A stretch of DNA of 64,000 nt, taken from positions 127,501 to 191,500 of the forward strand of contig JALBCR010004624.1 in assembly GCA_030710515.1 (NCBI GenBank), given 5' to 3'. This DNA is from Abscondita cerata. Lineage: Eukaryota > Arthropoda > Insecta > Coleoptera > Lampyridae. A model generated the notes under the pieces. That model saw nothing but the letters and a program-made list of their open reading frames with translations, did no database searches and was not told the origin of the DNA. Positions 42,636 through 54,360 of the stretch are shown here, piece after piece; positions within the stretch are counted from its first letter, which is position 1, and each line of letters begins with the position of its first letter. Made by a program: the position numbers and the translations under genes.

Positions 42636-44097
42636 GATTGTGTTTTGTGAAACTGTAAGTTGTACATTTTTTCTAATTATCCGAGAGGGTCTTGATGACC
42701 AGGTCCGGAAACCAATGGTGATTCATAGGAACAACAACAGATCAAAGGTCACATTAGTAATAAAATTCAATAATTTCATTGCAACAAATCATTCGTTTAA
42801 CATGGGGAATTTAAAAGTCCAATTTATATGTCCCCGCAGTCAAGTTTTTAGGATATTTTCACTATCAGAACACTTAACAATGTGAATTGAGAAACCTGAG
42901 TGCGCCTAGCGCACGAGGGGTAGCATTTAGCATGAATTCCTGAATACTATTGGTGCACAAGTTCCGTATGCTATTTTTTGCACAATATTTTTCATTATTG
43001 GGCATTTTTTAAATCTCTGTTATTATGTATGATATGTAAATCACAAAATTTAATTAGTAAGCTGTGACTACGCAAAATGCACATAAAGTAAGTCAACACT
43101 CCAGTTAACCCATTTAATTGTCAAACTTTTATTTCAACATTTGCATTGTTTTACAACATTTAAAACAAATAAAATATGTGCGTAAATTGCATTCTAGATA
43201 ACGAACAATGTAAGTAAATCAACAAATTGTTCGTGAAAGCTGCTAATGTGGGAGTGGTTTTTGGTAGTTTTGAAATCACATGTTTGGGATAACAGCGTTT
43301 CGGTGCCTGCTTTACGTGTGCTCTTGATTGCTCTTCACAGGTAAGCAGTGCAAAAATATCTAATTATTATAATTTCCTTGAAATATCTGTCTGTCTGTCT
43401 GTCTGTCTGTTTATCATCTCCTCCGAGGTGTTTAAAAAAAAACTAAATACACCATTCGATAGAGGATTTTAAGGCAGTCTAGATGCAAGCGTTTTGAAAC
43501 TCTAACTTAACCCCTGGGGGTTGGCCACACCCACTCTCCCAAACTTCAAAATTACATTTTTGTTTTATTACCAAATATGTGTCTTGGACAAGACAAACAT
43601 TTTGTATACATTATCATTTTGACCTATGACCTTGAGCGTCAAAAGTTATAGGTCAGCCGCAGGCGTCCGTAGGACGCGCTTAAAGACTAGTTTAATAATA
43701 TTTCAAAACGTACGGGTGTTGAAAATCCACACCATCTATCAGACAATCGCTCAGCCGGAAATATTTGAATTTTCGTGCTGCTGACGACAAACACCCATAG
43801 TAATATCGTGAAGCTACCACAAAGACCATTGAATGTAATTTCATTTAAGCAGATGAAAACCGATAACCACGCGTTTTCCCGTCAAGCTGTTCTTTTCGGT
43901 TCCTTAGTTAGATTTTTCGATGCTTCATAACCACAACTATATATATGTATAACACTTCGTTTTTGGACTAAATATTTGTCTTAAAATTTAATCAAACTTG
44001 TGTGTTATACAAATATTAACATCAGGTTTTCCGAGCATAACGTTTTTGGAGAAAAGTTTTATTTGAATAAAAATTGAAGAGGAAAAGTGTTATCTAT
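42636..44097. other. Spacer with a CTGT microsatellite
   Basis: Six to seven tandem CTGT units lie at about 43388-43412. The rest is noncoding, and no TE termini were seen. Confidence 0.45.
43388..43412. repeat. (CTGT)n microsatellite
   Basis: Tandem tetranucleotide CTGT repeated about six times, followed by TTTATCATCTCCTCCGAGG. A shorter CTGT run with different flanks occurs at about 54731. Confidence 0.9.
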
Positions 44098-44739
44098 ACA
44101 GGGTGTCTCACAGGGAACCGCCATTAGCCGTATACGAATAAGTATACATGAACAAAATTTGAAAATTTGGAGAATGACTAAAACCAATAAAGCCAACTCA
44201 ACTAAAATATTTTCATTCTTCTGACACTTCCGGTTGTATCAGAAATCGACATCCACATCGTGATTTTAAATGGAACAACCTATATACATTATTGCATTTT
44301 CGGATTCTACTTCATATTTTAGGGATACTGTGTATAATATTCCTCTAGCTAAGAATTATAGATTCACGGAAATATCTGTATTTTTTCGGGAACTTCATAT
44401 CGGGTTAATTTTTGTTTGTATAAAGATAATGGACTATAGCAAACGAAAATTTGTCCATAGATTAAACAAATGTAAAACTAAGTGTTTCATATTTGCTGTT
44501 ACATTTTGACATCTTCAAAGAGCAATAATTTTTAAATCAAATCAAACACTCGGTATTATTTAACTCTGTCTGATGAAGGTAGAAGTTCTCTTCAAATCAT
44601 ATAAGCATTGTTAGGATTACGGATACTACTTTTGGAGATATTTGCAATTTTCTACTATTGGACATTCTCAAAATTTTCAAATTTTTACTATGTATACTTT
44701 TCATACGGCTAATGATTTGTTCTCGTTGAGACACCCTGT
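44098..44739. mobile_element. MITE with CAGGGTGTCTCA ends
   Basis: The left end ACAGGGTGTCTCACAGGGAA and the right end complement ACAGGGTGTCTCAACGAGAA continue as inverted repeats over about 80 bases (ATTAGCCGTAT, AGTATACAT, TTTGAAAATTT). The centre is noncoding; the ORF at 44270-44509 is incidental. It shares its terminus type with 16509-16869. Confidence 0.8.
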
Positions 44740-45109
44740 TTACAGTGTGTCCATTTAGTGTGTAATTGTCCAATAAATTGGCCCCATACTACTTATCCGA
44801 AAAAGTATGAGCAGGCTTTCCAAATAGCTCCTAAAAGTGCACATTTTATAAATATTTTCATGTATACATCGTGATGCAGAAAACGTAGTCAGCCAAAATT
44901 GATTTTTTAAATGGAACCCCGTATATTTTTGCACCGTCAAATAACACGTGAAATTTTGCGTACATTTGATTCGTAAATCAAGCTTCAGCTGTTTTCAAAT
45001 TATTGGCATTATTTAAAAATTTTTAATAGAAGTACGGACTCAATGAAATGATGTAGCTTGGAAGTTATTGTAGAAGTATAAATTATTTTGTGAAGTATTA
45101 AAGTCTGAG
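44740..45109. repeat. Fragment with a GTGTCCATTTA end, probably half a foldback element
   Basis: TTTACAGTGTGTCCATTTAG at about 44738 and TTTAAATGGAACCCCGTATAT at about 44910 resemble the ends of elements of the CAGGGTG/GGTGTTCCATTT type. No complete inverted pair was seen. Confidence 0.4.
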
Positions 45110-46276
45110 TAGGGCCTTAATAAAATCCATTCGCGATGCAGAAAATATTGTACAAGGCGTCCGAAAAATTTTATTTAAACTTTGGCATTACAAATACCTG
45201 TAAACTCAATTTTTTCAAATAGAAACTACCATTTTTATGTTGCTAGTAAATTCTCCGAAATTTCTCTTTGAAAATCAATGGGAAAGTATCTAACATGTCC
45301 TATACCTGAAGTAAGCAGTTTTTGATTTATTTGATAAAATCCCATTTTTTGTGAAATAGTAGACTACGAGAATTGGAATAACAAGTTTCATATGTCAATT
45401 TTTTTATTGATAACATTCCCTAAAAGACAGTTTTAGCCTTCAAAGTAGCCCCCATTTGTTACAGTGCGAAACGTCTGGCAATTTTGCACTTAAAAGACAG
45501 ATTGTTTTCTTTTTTAACCTCTACTTTGAAGATGTCTTAAAAGAAGTAATATTATAAACAAATTTAAGTTTTCCGTAGGTAAGGCCGTATTGCACCATCC
45601 CGAGTCCACAATCTTAACTTATATTTTTCTTATCACCTCGGTTCTCTGTTCACGTTGCTAGGATAGGAGAACAAGCATACCCAGTACTGGGCTAGTAGTT
45701 AATCACGCCGTGCTGTTTTTGCATTGGTAGGATAAGCTAACGCACCCGAGGGAACGGTGTTACTTCGTTTGTGAAAAAGGGCTCCTAGAGGCCTGAGGTC
45801 AGCTATGTAGAATAAAATTACAAGAAACTAAAATACTAAACCAGCGACACACGAGATGCATGAAAAGGTCAACATGCAAACCTGCATCAACCCGTCTATT
45901 CATACATTCTTGATTACACAATAAACGTACCACATGCAAGTATTTTTTATTCAGCTGCAAAAGCACTCATTAGAAGATCACATAAGCTATTTAAAAGGGA
46001 AAAAACTTGTTAACCCAACCTCATAGTCTACTTTATTAAAAAAAATTGGAATTTTATCCGAATAAATGTAAAAAACTGCTTATATCAGATAGGTATACTA
46101 CATGTTACATACTTTCACATTGATTTTCAAAGCACAATTCACTAGTGACATAAAAAATGGTGATTTTTATTTAAAAACTAAATTACAGGTATTTGTGATG
46201 CCAAAGTTTGAATCAAATTTTTCGGACGCCATGTACAATATTTTCGCGCATCGAGAATGGTTCTTATTAGGGCCGT
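45110..46276. mobile_element. 1.17-kb foldback element with about 245-bp arms
   Basis: Arms 45110-45365 and 46030-46276 are reverse complements. Shared blocks include AGGGCC at the extreme ends, GATGC..AAAATATTGTACA, GGCGTCCGAAAAATTT, TTTGGCAT and CACAAATACCTGTAA, and GAAAATCAATG. The central 660 bases (45366-46029) are less AT-rich in part and show no protein. A nonautonomous inverted-repeat transposon is the simplest reading. Confidence 0.8.
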
Positions 46277-47043
46277 AGATCGTAGTTAAAATTAATACAC
46301 ATTAATATTCGATTACGTAGGAATATTTTCGAGTGATTTGCTTTGATTGTTAGCTCGCCACCAGAGGGTACATGTAAACGAGTGTTATGTCAAAATGAAT
46401 GGAAATCAAACTTCGATTCTGTGGAGCGTAGCCACGGTAATGTCCAGTTAAAAATAAAATTTAGTGGGCCTACGTAACGGATGTTCAAATAAAAAACTGG
46501 GTTAGATAGTTATCTGATAGAAAGATTAGGTTCAAGGTATCTAGTCAATTTTTAGGTTATATGTATATCACGCCACCACGCGTTGTTTTACTGTACCCTA
46601 CTTGTAGTACTACTGGCACAATAATTAAATCAATTTAATTCCAAGCTTGCCCAGCTTTCATTTATGAACTCTCGTCAGATCAAAGTATAAATTTTAGTTT
46701 TTTTTCAAAATAGACAAATCGGCTTTTTGTCGTACATAATTTTAATTATTTTTGTTTTTATGTGTTTCGTTATACACAATTTTTTTGTTTATTTTATTTT
46801 GAACAAATATAACATGAGAATAAAAAAAGGATCAGGACCTTCAACTCTGCAACTAAGTTGTAAAGAGTAAAATACTATAGTCCTTCTTTTCACACGTCCA
46901 CATTAGTTTAGAGATATTGTTTTGAGACGTCGCGTCACCCGGAACCGTTAACGTAGCCGAAATTCGAAGATAACATCGAAAAATCTAACCTTTTTGCTGT
47001 TGCCACTATAGAAATTCTTAGATTATCCATAAGCGTTTCTTAG
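46277..47043. other. Spacer, no gene recognised
   Basis: AT-rich and noncoding, ending at the acceptor of the candidate exon at 47044. Confidence 0.4.
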
Positions 47044-47196
47044 CTGTTGGAACGGGTCCCTGTGGTTCACATTAAGGAAATTATCGATCATTGTATATCT
47101 GGACATATTGGAGACGGATCTTTCATGCGGTCAACATACGCACATAAACCTGACCAAGCTTTACAAGAAATTCCTGAATGGGCGTTTCTGGGGGGA
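47044..47196 (+). CDS. Orphan exon-like ORF of an unidentified protein
   Basis: Exactly 51 codons lie between a good acceptor (GTTTCTTAG before 47044) and a good donor (GGGGGA then GTAAGC at 47197), phase 0 at both sides. The product has protein-like composition with no low complexity: VPVVHIKEIIDHCISGHIGD followed by GSFMRSTYAHKPDQALQEIP and EWAFLGG. I do not recognise the family. No neighbouring plus-strand exon was found within the window, so it could be one internal exon of a gene with large introns, or a captured exon fragment. Confidence 0.4.
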
Positions 47197-47214
47197 GTAA
47201 GCATAATCTGCTAA

Positions 47215-47800
47215 GGTATAGGCAAGCCAAAAGTATTGGAACGTGAATGTTTGATATTTAAATGCAATACCAAAGATGGGTCAGAGTTATGGACGGTTTC
47301 CAAACCGAAAATGTTAACATTCTTTTTTTTCATTTTTCGGACGAATTAGAGTTAGTACGTTATAATGAAGCAAAAACAAGCGTTTCGCGTAGAACTCCAC
47401 ATCGTTCAGATACTAACAAACGTGTAAAATAGTATCGAGTGTGCGGCGATATAAAACGGTTTGCTCGAAAATAAAATAAATGTCTAACAGCGTCGCAACT
47501 TTATAATTCTGATAGAAAAAGAAAAAGAAATTCGTTATAGGAACAAACCTATTATAAATTACAGTAACGGTCAACAATTGTTAAACGTGCGCTTCCTGGT
47601 TACTACCATTCCTACGTCGGGCAAAACTAGAGGTGCGCGGACACGCTTCTTGTAAGATGAGTTGAAAATTAGTTAATTGCGTTTTAGTAAAAATAACAAA
47701 AGTTATAGACACAAAATTTTCAACAAGTTGTTGGAATTTTTTGTCTATAACTGTTGTTTAAACTATTTTTTCTAAAATTCAATTCTGATTTTCTTTATTT
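47215..47800 (+). repeat. Dispersed repeat, copy 2 of 3, with a hairpin
   Basis: 47265-47400 matches 8681-8795 and 62540-62645 (ATGGACGGTTTCCAAACCGA, TTTTTCGGACGAATTAGAGT, TAGTACGTTATAATGAAGCA). A small palindrome around 47702-47757 (GTTATAGACA...TGTCTATAAC) and the ACTATTTTT block near 47765 also recur in the 62700-62790 copy. The left edge AGGCAAGCCAAAAGTATTGG is reminiscent of Tc1 inverted repeats, which would make this a nonautonomous Tc1-type element, but no matching right end was confirmed. Confidence 0.5.
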
Positions 47801-48674
47801 AGCATATTTTGAACTTGAAAGGAACAAGGATTTAGTTTGTTTTTGTTGAATTCGGTTGTATTGGAAGAATGGTTTAAGTTTTGATAAATTCCATTGTTTT
47901 AAATTATTCATCTTTCGCTGTTTTCTAAGAATTTCCTGGTTGTACAAAGCCCTGAAAACCAAAAGTTGATCTATTTATGGGCACTACTGTAGAAGTGCTC
48001 TCCTTTATGACAATGAGGCTTAATTGAATTTAATAAATTATTTTAAACAAAATAGTAAAACAGTTTTTGCTAGCATTTTATAGTTCTTGTTTTTGTTGTA
48101 TACGGAGACTAATAATTATATTTTCTTACATGGCGATGTACTTTTTGGTGGATTTATCATACTTGTTGATTTAGAAGTGCAATATCTTTTAGAACTCACC
48201 TAGAAGAGACTGAAATCTAAGGATAATGATGAAATTGGGCCTTGAAAATCAGCACCAAGTTAATCTATCGACCATATGCCATTTTCATACCAAAAGATAT
48301 ATGAATGTTATACATTTACACGTATTTTTCATAGCGTTATGCATTACGAATGAATAAGAGCCGCCGTAAACGAGCCGAACTCCGCTAATTGTGGTCGAGT
48401 CAACCACATGTTGGCTATTTGTTTGTAGTTGCATTTATTTTATATGGTAACGCGCTGCGGCGCGCTCGGACTGCATTTTTGTGGTCGGAACCGATTGCAA
48501 AATGTGATTAGTGTACAGCTCTTAAGTATGTACCATAAAATGAAATCAAAAGCAACCAATATTTAATCTTTTTATGAAAAACTAATATTTAAACAGTAAA
48601 TTGGTAAAACAAAAATAGTACTTAATACATCATAAATAAAGTTCTTAAAAGTATTCGTGGTATTTGCACAGAAT
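47801..48674. other. Spacer downstream of GIGYF
   Basis: Noncoding. A less AT-rich patch at 48360-48490 contains no ORF of note. GIGYF 3' UTR must occupy part of the right end. Confidence 0.4.
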
Positions 48675-51600
48675 TTACAATGACTGAGGAGAACTATAAA
48701 CTTGTTTTGTCAAAACATTCTTTTCGACATAATCGCGATCACCTACGTTTATGCGATCCGAGCAGCAGTCACCGAAAACCAAGAATACGAGCATCTACCT
48801 TCGTCATTTTAGATTTTTTCGTTTTTACCTTTACCCTAAAAGCAAATTAGGCATACGCTCCACAACATAATGTAATTAATCACCTTCACTTCCTGAAAAT
48901 CGGTGTTGTGTTGAGAAGAGGGCGTGATGGCTGGTGCGGAGAACTCATATCGTCTTTTTGTGTAACAACTTTTGGTTTTATCATACGTCTTTTCAAGAAA
49001 TTGCGAAGCGAATTGTTGCGTCGTAGGTCCGTCCCCCAAGTATTCCCTACAATAATCTCGAACTTCTAATGCTGATTCAATATCACGTAGAAAACTTATA
49101 AATGTAGGAACTGCAATAAATGGTGTAGTGTTTAAAAGCAATACCAGTTCTATCGCAGAGCTTACTATCAACAGTACTATTAAGTTTTTAGAGCGGACGT
49201 GCACCATTCCGTGAATTCGTCTGCAGCAGGACCATTACTAAATAATTTCATAATATGTTGTTCTTCTTTCTTAGTTTTACATTTATTTGGTTTAGGTACT
49301 TGCTTAATTGCAGTTACGGCACTTGTTGAACTACTTTTCGATACAGCGGACGGTTTATTTGGGGATTTTGTTTAGACGCCTCCTCCCAGAAGCCTATAGT
49401 AAACGCTTTTTATCGTTACCGTATTTGCATTCTTGCGTTAGTTAAAATTACATTTATTTACGCAAACTAAAATTTACCTCCTGCGTTACTCCATTGCGCA
49501 GCAGTACTAGCCCACGATAAGTTTGAGCTATTCCAAGGAACTGATGGCGACTGACTAATAACAATATGACTAACTTTTGATGTGCAAGCCGCGCTTCGGC
49601 AGCTGCTATTTATAAAATATAAAAACAGATCAGAAATCGATCAAACTAAGCACTAGAGCGCTAATCTTACCTTAGCTAAACGGTCTTGTTCTTCTTGCTG
49701 AATTTCCGCAAGGGTTTTATAACTAGTTGCTTCAGGAGCTTTCTTGCCCACGTAAATTGTAAATTTTGTTTTTCGGTAACAGTCTGTTGTTCTTGAAGCA
49801 CCTGCTGCGCGCGTTGTTGTTGAAGCAAAGCAGCCTGTTCGGCGCGCTTCTCCTTTTCAGCTTTCTGTATATCAGCCAAACTTAACTCCGGGTAGAATTT
49901 GGTTGGCTCCAAGGCGCACTTCTACCTGACTTAGCGTTGCTCTCAAGCCTAGCAATCTCATTTTGTCGACGTAATTGTCTTCTCTTTCTTTAAGTTCTCG
50001 CCTTAAAAAGTAATGCGCCAACTTAAAAAAAGTTCCCTAAACAACTTACTTTTTCCGCCTTATCAGCTTCTTCTATTCGCTTTTGTTCTTCTATTTTTTT
50101 CCTAGCTTCTTCTTCCGCTTTTTCTTTGCTCTTTAAGTCTTCTTTCTTCTAATTCTCGAAGTCGTTTTTCCTCGGCTTCCTTTTACTTTTCTCTTCCTTT
50201 TTATTCTTTCTTCTTTCTTTTACGTTTTTCCTCTAAAGCCTTTCTTTCAGCTTCTAGTTTCCTCTGTTCTTCTTTCCGTTTTCTTCGGCCTTTTTTTGGC
50301 CATTTTTTCTTCGTCGCGTTTTTTTGTTCTTTCGTGACTTTTTTCAGTTGTTTCTGTCGTTCTTTCTCTTGAAGTTTAAACGATTCCGAAGTTGGTATAG
50401 CGTGTATCTCGTTAGATACAGTTGAAGCGATAGAAATTGGAGGTGCTGGTGTTTGTAAGTCCCACATAGATAAAGGCGTTTCGTTTTGTTGCCATTGTGG
50501 TTTTGGCTGAGGGTTGGGAACTGATTTTGTTGCCACAATGAATCCAGCTATAAATGGAGAAAATAATACATTAATGCAAAATAACTGCATGATGTATACC
50601 TGTTGTGTTTGTTGTTTGTTTTGCAATTGACGTAGTAGATTCTTAATTGCGTCATTTTCGTTTGTGGTGGCCATAGGATCGACAGCTCCGAGAGGATTCG
50701 GTCTCGGAGGTAGCGGGTTCTCTGTAAGCCCAGCAGGAAGCCCACTTTGTAAACTAACCGGGAGACCACTGGCACTTATTCCCCAGTATTCGATAAACCT
50801 TCGCTACTGGGCATCCCTGCACTATTAGTCAATACTCCTGAACTAACTGGTATATTAACATTGGCGTGAAGCCCTGAACCACTAACTAGTAAACCTCCAC
50901 TTCCGGGTATACCGCCACTAACTGATAATCCAACAGGTACAGGAAGTGAACCGGTCGATAAATTTTGATAATTATTTAATAGTCCACTATTTGATGGACT
51001 TGTTGTAAGTCCACCATTTTGTAAATTACCCGAGAGTCCAACACTACTGGGAATAGTTGTGGGAAGGCCAGGCGTAGGGCCACTTTGGAGATTGTTCGCC
51101 ATCGATTGCAAACCGCCCATTTGTTGAACTAAAGCTTGTATGGAATCTAAAGCAGGAGGTATGGATGTAGACTCTTTTGGGGATAACGTTGGAACAGGTA
51201 ATTTATTTGCCCGAAGATGAAAAAATAACTACTGGCTTGTAAGTGTAAAAATAATGTTTTTTGGAAAATGAACCGTTACTTACTTGTTGCATTTGGTTGA
51301 TCATGTGCATGAGAGGATTATTGGGAGGCTGTTGTGATTGTTGCAGGAAAGAAATATCTGACGCCATCTACAATTCAAGTATATTTTAATCTCATTAATA
51401 TTAATATAAAAAATACCTGTGGATGAACAAGAACTTGTGGATTTACAAGGTCTCGTTGAAAATTGGGTATACTGGTCCAAGATTCTGTTTGATTTAAAGC
51501 TCTCATACTGTTGGCTTGGGCTTGCCTATAGGCAAACTGTCTTTGTAACATTTGGAACTGTAATAAATCATTATTAGGTGCGGGGAGGTACTTCGTGTTT

Positions 51601-51959
51601 AAGAGGAGGAATTCGTATAGAACACTGGGAAACGGGCTGCCCCGCACATTGTTTCTAAATCGCCCAATCGATGAAACGATTCGTCGCACAGTCTTTTGGA
51701 CTAATAATGGAGAAGTAAAATAACCTGTCTTATAACCATTCGGCCATTTCGGACGACAGAAACGGCCCTTGTAGATCGCCCTGGGGTCTTGATAATACCA
51801 TTTATCTTGAACGGGTTGTGATAGATTCGGTGGGGAACGACGTTAGTTTGAGGACCCGTTAAACCGAAATTTTCCATGTTTACTTTCTTCGGCGTTTCTT
51901 CATCTACTACCAATTTTTTTACGAGGTCTTCCTGCAGACGATCAAACTCTTCCTCCACC
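48675..51959 (-). CDS. Gigyf: GIGYF (GRB10-interacting GYF protein), nine 3' exons
   Basis: Translational repressor that works with 4EHP and decay factors on target mRNAs; its GYF domain binds proline-rich partners. Minus-strand exons: 51417-51959, 51284-51367, 50600-51231, 50050-50547, 49670-50001, 49478-49605, 49166-49393, 48884-49110 and 48675-48835, with GT-AG borders. In order: acidic lead-in VEEEFDRLQEDLVKKLVVDE; GYF domain readable as KWYYQDP, GDLQGPFLSSEMAEW, KTGYFTSPLLVQK; Gln-rich segment; Gly/Ser/Pro-rich linker; MWDLQTPAPP; a long Glu/Lys coiled coil; EPTKFYPELSLADIQKAEKE; ADEFTEWCTSALK; VPTFISFLRDIESALEVRDY then CREYLGDGPTTQQFASQFLE; and the C-terminal DARILGF, SVTA, INVGDRDYVEKN. 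Many single-base frameshifts interrupt an otherwise conserved protein. The exons before 51959 (N-terminus) are not found, so they lie far upstream or outside. Confidence 0.88.
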
Positions 51960-54134
51960 CTAAAGTCAAAAAACGTTGGAAATGTTGCCGATTATTTTCT
52001 TTAACTTTCAAAATGCATTGGACATTTAATATAATGTGAACACACTTACTTATGAAATTAATATATTGAAAGGTATTGTCAACACCAGCTTCAAAAGTCA
52101 GGAGGCTACATATTGTACAAGTTCAAAAAAAATTAAAAAAAAAAAACTTTTGCAAAATTAAATTTAAAATCAAAGATTCCATACAGCAAACGTTAAGAAA
52201 TACTCATTGAAGAGACACTTTATAATCACTTCTTCTTTCTAAAACCTAAAACCTTTAGTCCGGGGCCGTTAATTTTTTGGAGACCAAACAAATTTAGAAC
52301 AGGATGACACTCATCGCAAAAAGGAAGAAAATAATAGGAAAATAAACTACGGCCGATTCGAGGTCGGAAGAAGAAGGGTGGGCTTTATGGTGAAAACGGT
52401 TTATTGCATTTACTACAACTCCTATCAAAAAAAAAAGGTGAATAGTATTCACACTTTTCACATAACCTTAAAATTATCTACGAAAAATCAAAACCGACTT
52501 TGCTTTTTATTTTTAACTTCCACAAAAAAATTTTTTTTTCACAAAATTTGGTGAAAATCCTTACCTACTTATATTTCGAATAGGCTCTAATTTTTTCAAT
52601 TCAAAATATGTATTATTTTCCTTATTTTCATAATGTAGGTATCGAAAAGTAACCTTTTTCAATCGAAAACTCACGTCATAAAAGTTGCTTTTAATAAAAC
52701 TTGGTTAGTTTTTTCTTCGTTAGAACCTGTACTTTCTGATGTCGTACAAAAAAATACATTACTATGGAAAGTTTTTCAGAAAAGCAAAAATTTGATTTCA
52801 TAATAGTATATTGGTATTACACGAGGAGAAAATCACAGTTTTCATGCGAGCGCTGATATTAGCGAGCAATGAAACATGATTTTATCCCTCTCAAGTAATA
52901 CACTATATTTTTCCACGACCAGTATGCAGTATTTAACTGTCAGTTTGGCAATTAAAATAAATATAGCTGTTTTCATGACTACCAAACATTTTATTTCTCA
53001 ATAATGAACAATAATTATCAAGTTTACTTTTTTATTTGAAGTGTAGACGTCGTTTAGACATATTTTCAGGTTAGATAAATAAATGTCAGTTTCAAATCAA
53101 AACGAACAACCAATCAGCTTTTGCAACTACATTCAGTCAATTGGGGTATATACCGTTACTAGTAACGAAATGATTTTCTGCAGATGTTTAGATATGACAA
53201 ACTTTTCTAGTGGTTTATGACTACAAAATGTAAAGTTTTCATAGTGGTCGTGGAAAAAATTATTTTGTGCCGTATCCAAACAAAGCAACGCGATGTATCA
53301 GAAATACAGGTATGATTTTACACTGTTATGTATTTATTTTAAACCCATTTTTACATTAAATCGAGCGTGCAAAAAATATCATAAGCATAACGGTTGTTAA
53401 GTGCCTTACTGTAGGAGCACTTAACGACTTAATGCTTAATATACTATTATACGATCTCTTGATGTTTTATCTAGGTATAATAGAAATTAACTATGATTTT
53501 TATATTTTAATATTGGGTAATGACAAATGTCATGATATAAGCTTGTCAGAAAACAACGTAAACTTCCAAACTAACGTTTTGCTAAAAAGCGGGGAAATTA
53601 TTTGATCCAACATGATTTATAACATTGAAACCAGAAAAAAATACAACTTTATACAGTAACTCGAAATTTAAAGGTATATAAAAAACTGACTTCTCCACGA
53701 AATTTAATTAAAAAGTACCTGAAGAACATCGAAACTATTTCTTTTAATTTTTACAAATAGACTAGATATAGCCAAAAACGAAAACACAAAAATCAAACTT
53801 TTTTTTATGACTCGAAAACAAGACGATAATCAATTTTTGATTTCACTATTAGGTTGTTCCCAAAAAAGAGATCATTTTTTCATATCTATTATAGTTAATG
53901 AGATTCCCTATTAAAACATCAAATTTTGGCCACCCTGAACTTAATACATTTTCTACACATGAGAGAAAAAAATTAACCAAAAATTGACTGGCACGATCGG
54001 CATTATTAATGTTTCACCTTTTGTTATGTCAAATCCAGTGGAATTTGATTCTCACATTTGCATACTCAGCTACTTCTATTACCCCTACAGACTTTTTTGT
54101 AAAACTTCATGTTCACTATGTAAGTGAAGTTTAC
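51960..54134. other. Upstream region or intron of GIGYF
   Basis: No GIGYF 5' exon could be read. TTTTTCCACGACCA-type words recur at 52911, the complement of 53245 and 63549, but without a longer match. Confidence 0.4.
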
Positions 54135-54360
54135 CTTGTTTACTGAAAAATACAAATCAAGTATTTTTTTTCCTATTAAAAAATTGACGAACTGGTTTTG
54201 TAGAGCCTTCCTGGCTTATTTGCCAAACCCTCCAATTAATTTTTTACCAACTAATAAATAAAATATTATCAATGAACAGTAGAACTTTTATTTTTTTGTT
54301 GTAGTTTATCATAGTATTATAAAATCGTAGTTACATAATCATTAAAATAAATCTTGTAGA
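54135..54360 (+). repeat. Dispersed repeat, blocks A-B-C
   Basis: Block A (GTTTACTGAAAAATACAAAT to ACCAACTAATAAATAAAA), block B (ATTATCAATGAACAGTAG to TATTATAAAATCGTAGTTA) and block C (ATAATCATTAAAATAAATC) in this order. Compare 29933-30118 (C then A) and 33392-33478 (B only). Confidence 0.7.

Noticed and set aside
52911..53260. Short inverted words TTTTTCCACGACC and GTGGTCGTGGAAAA
   Set aside because: The match covers only about 15 bases, with weak similarity beyond; could be chance or a relic too short to call.
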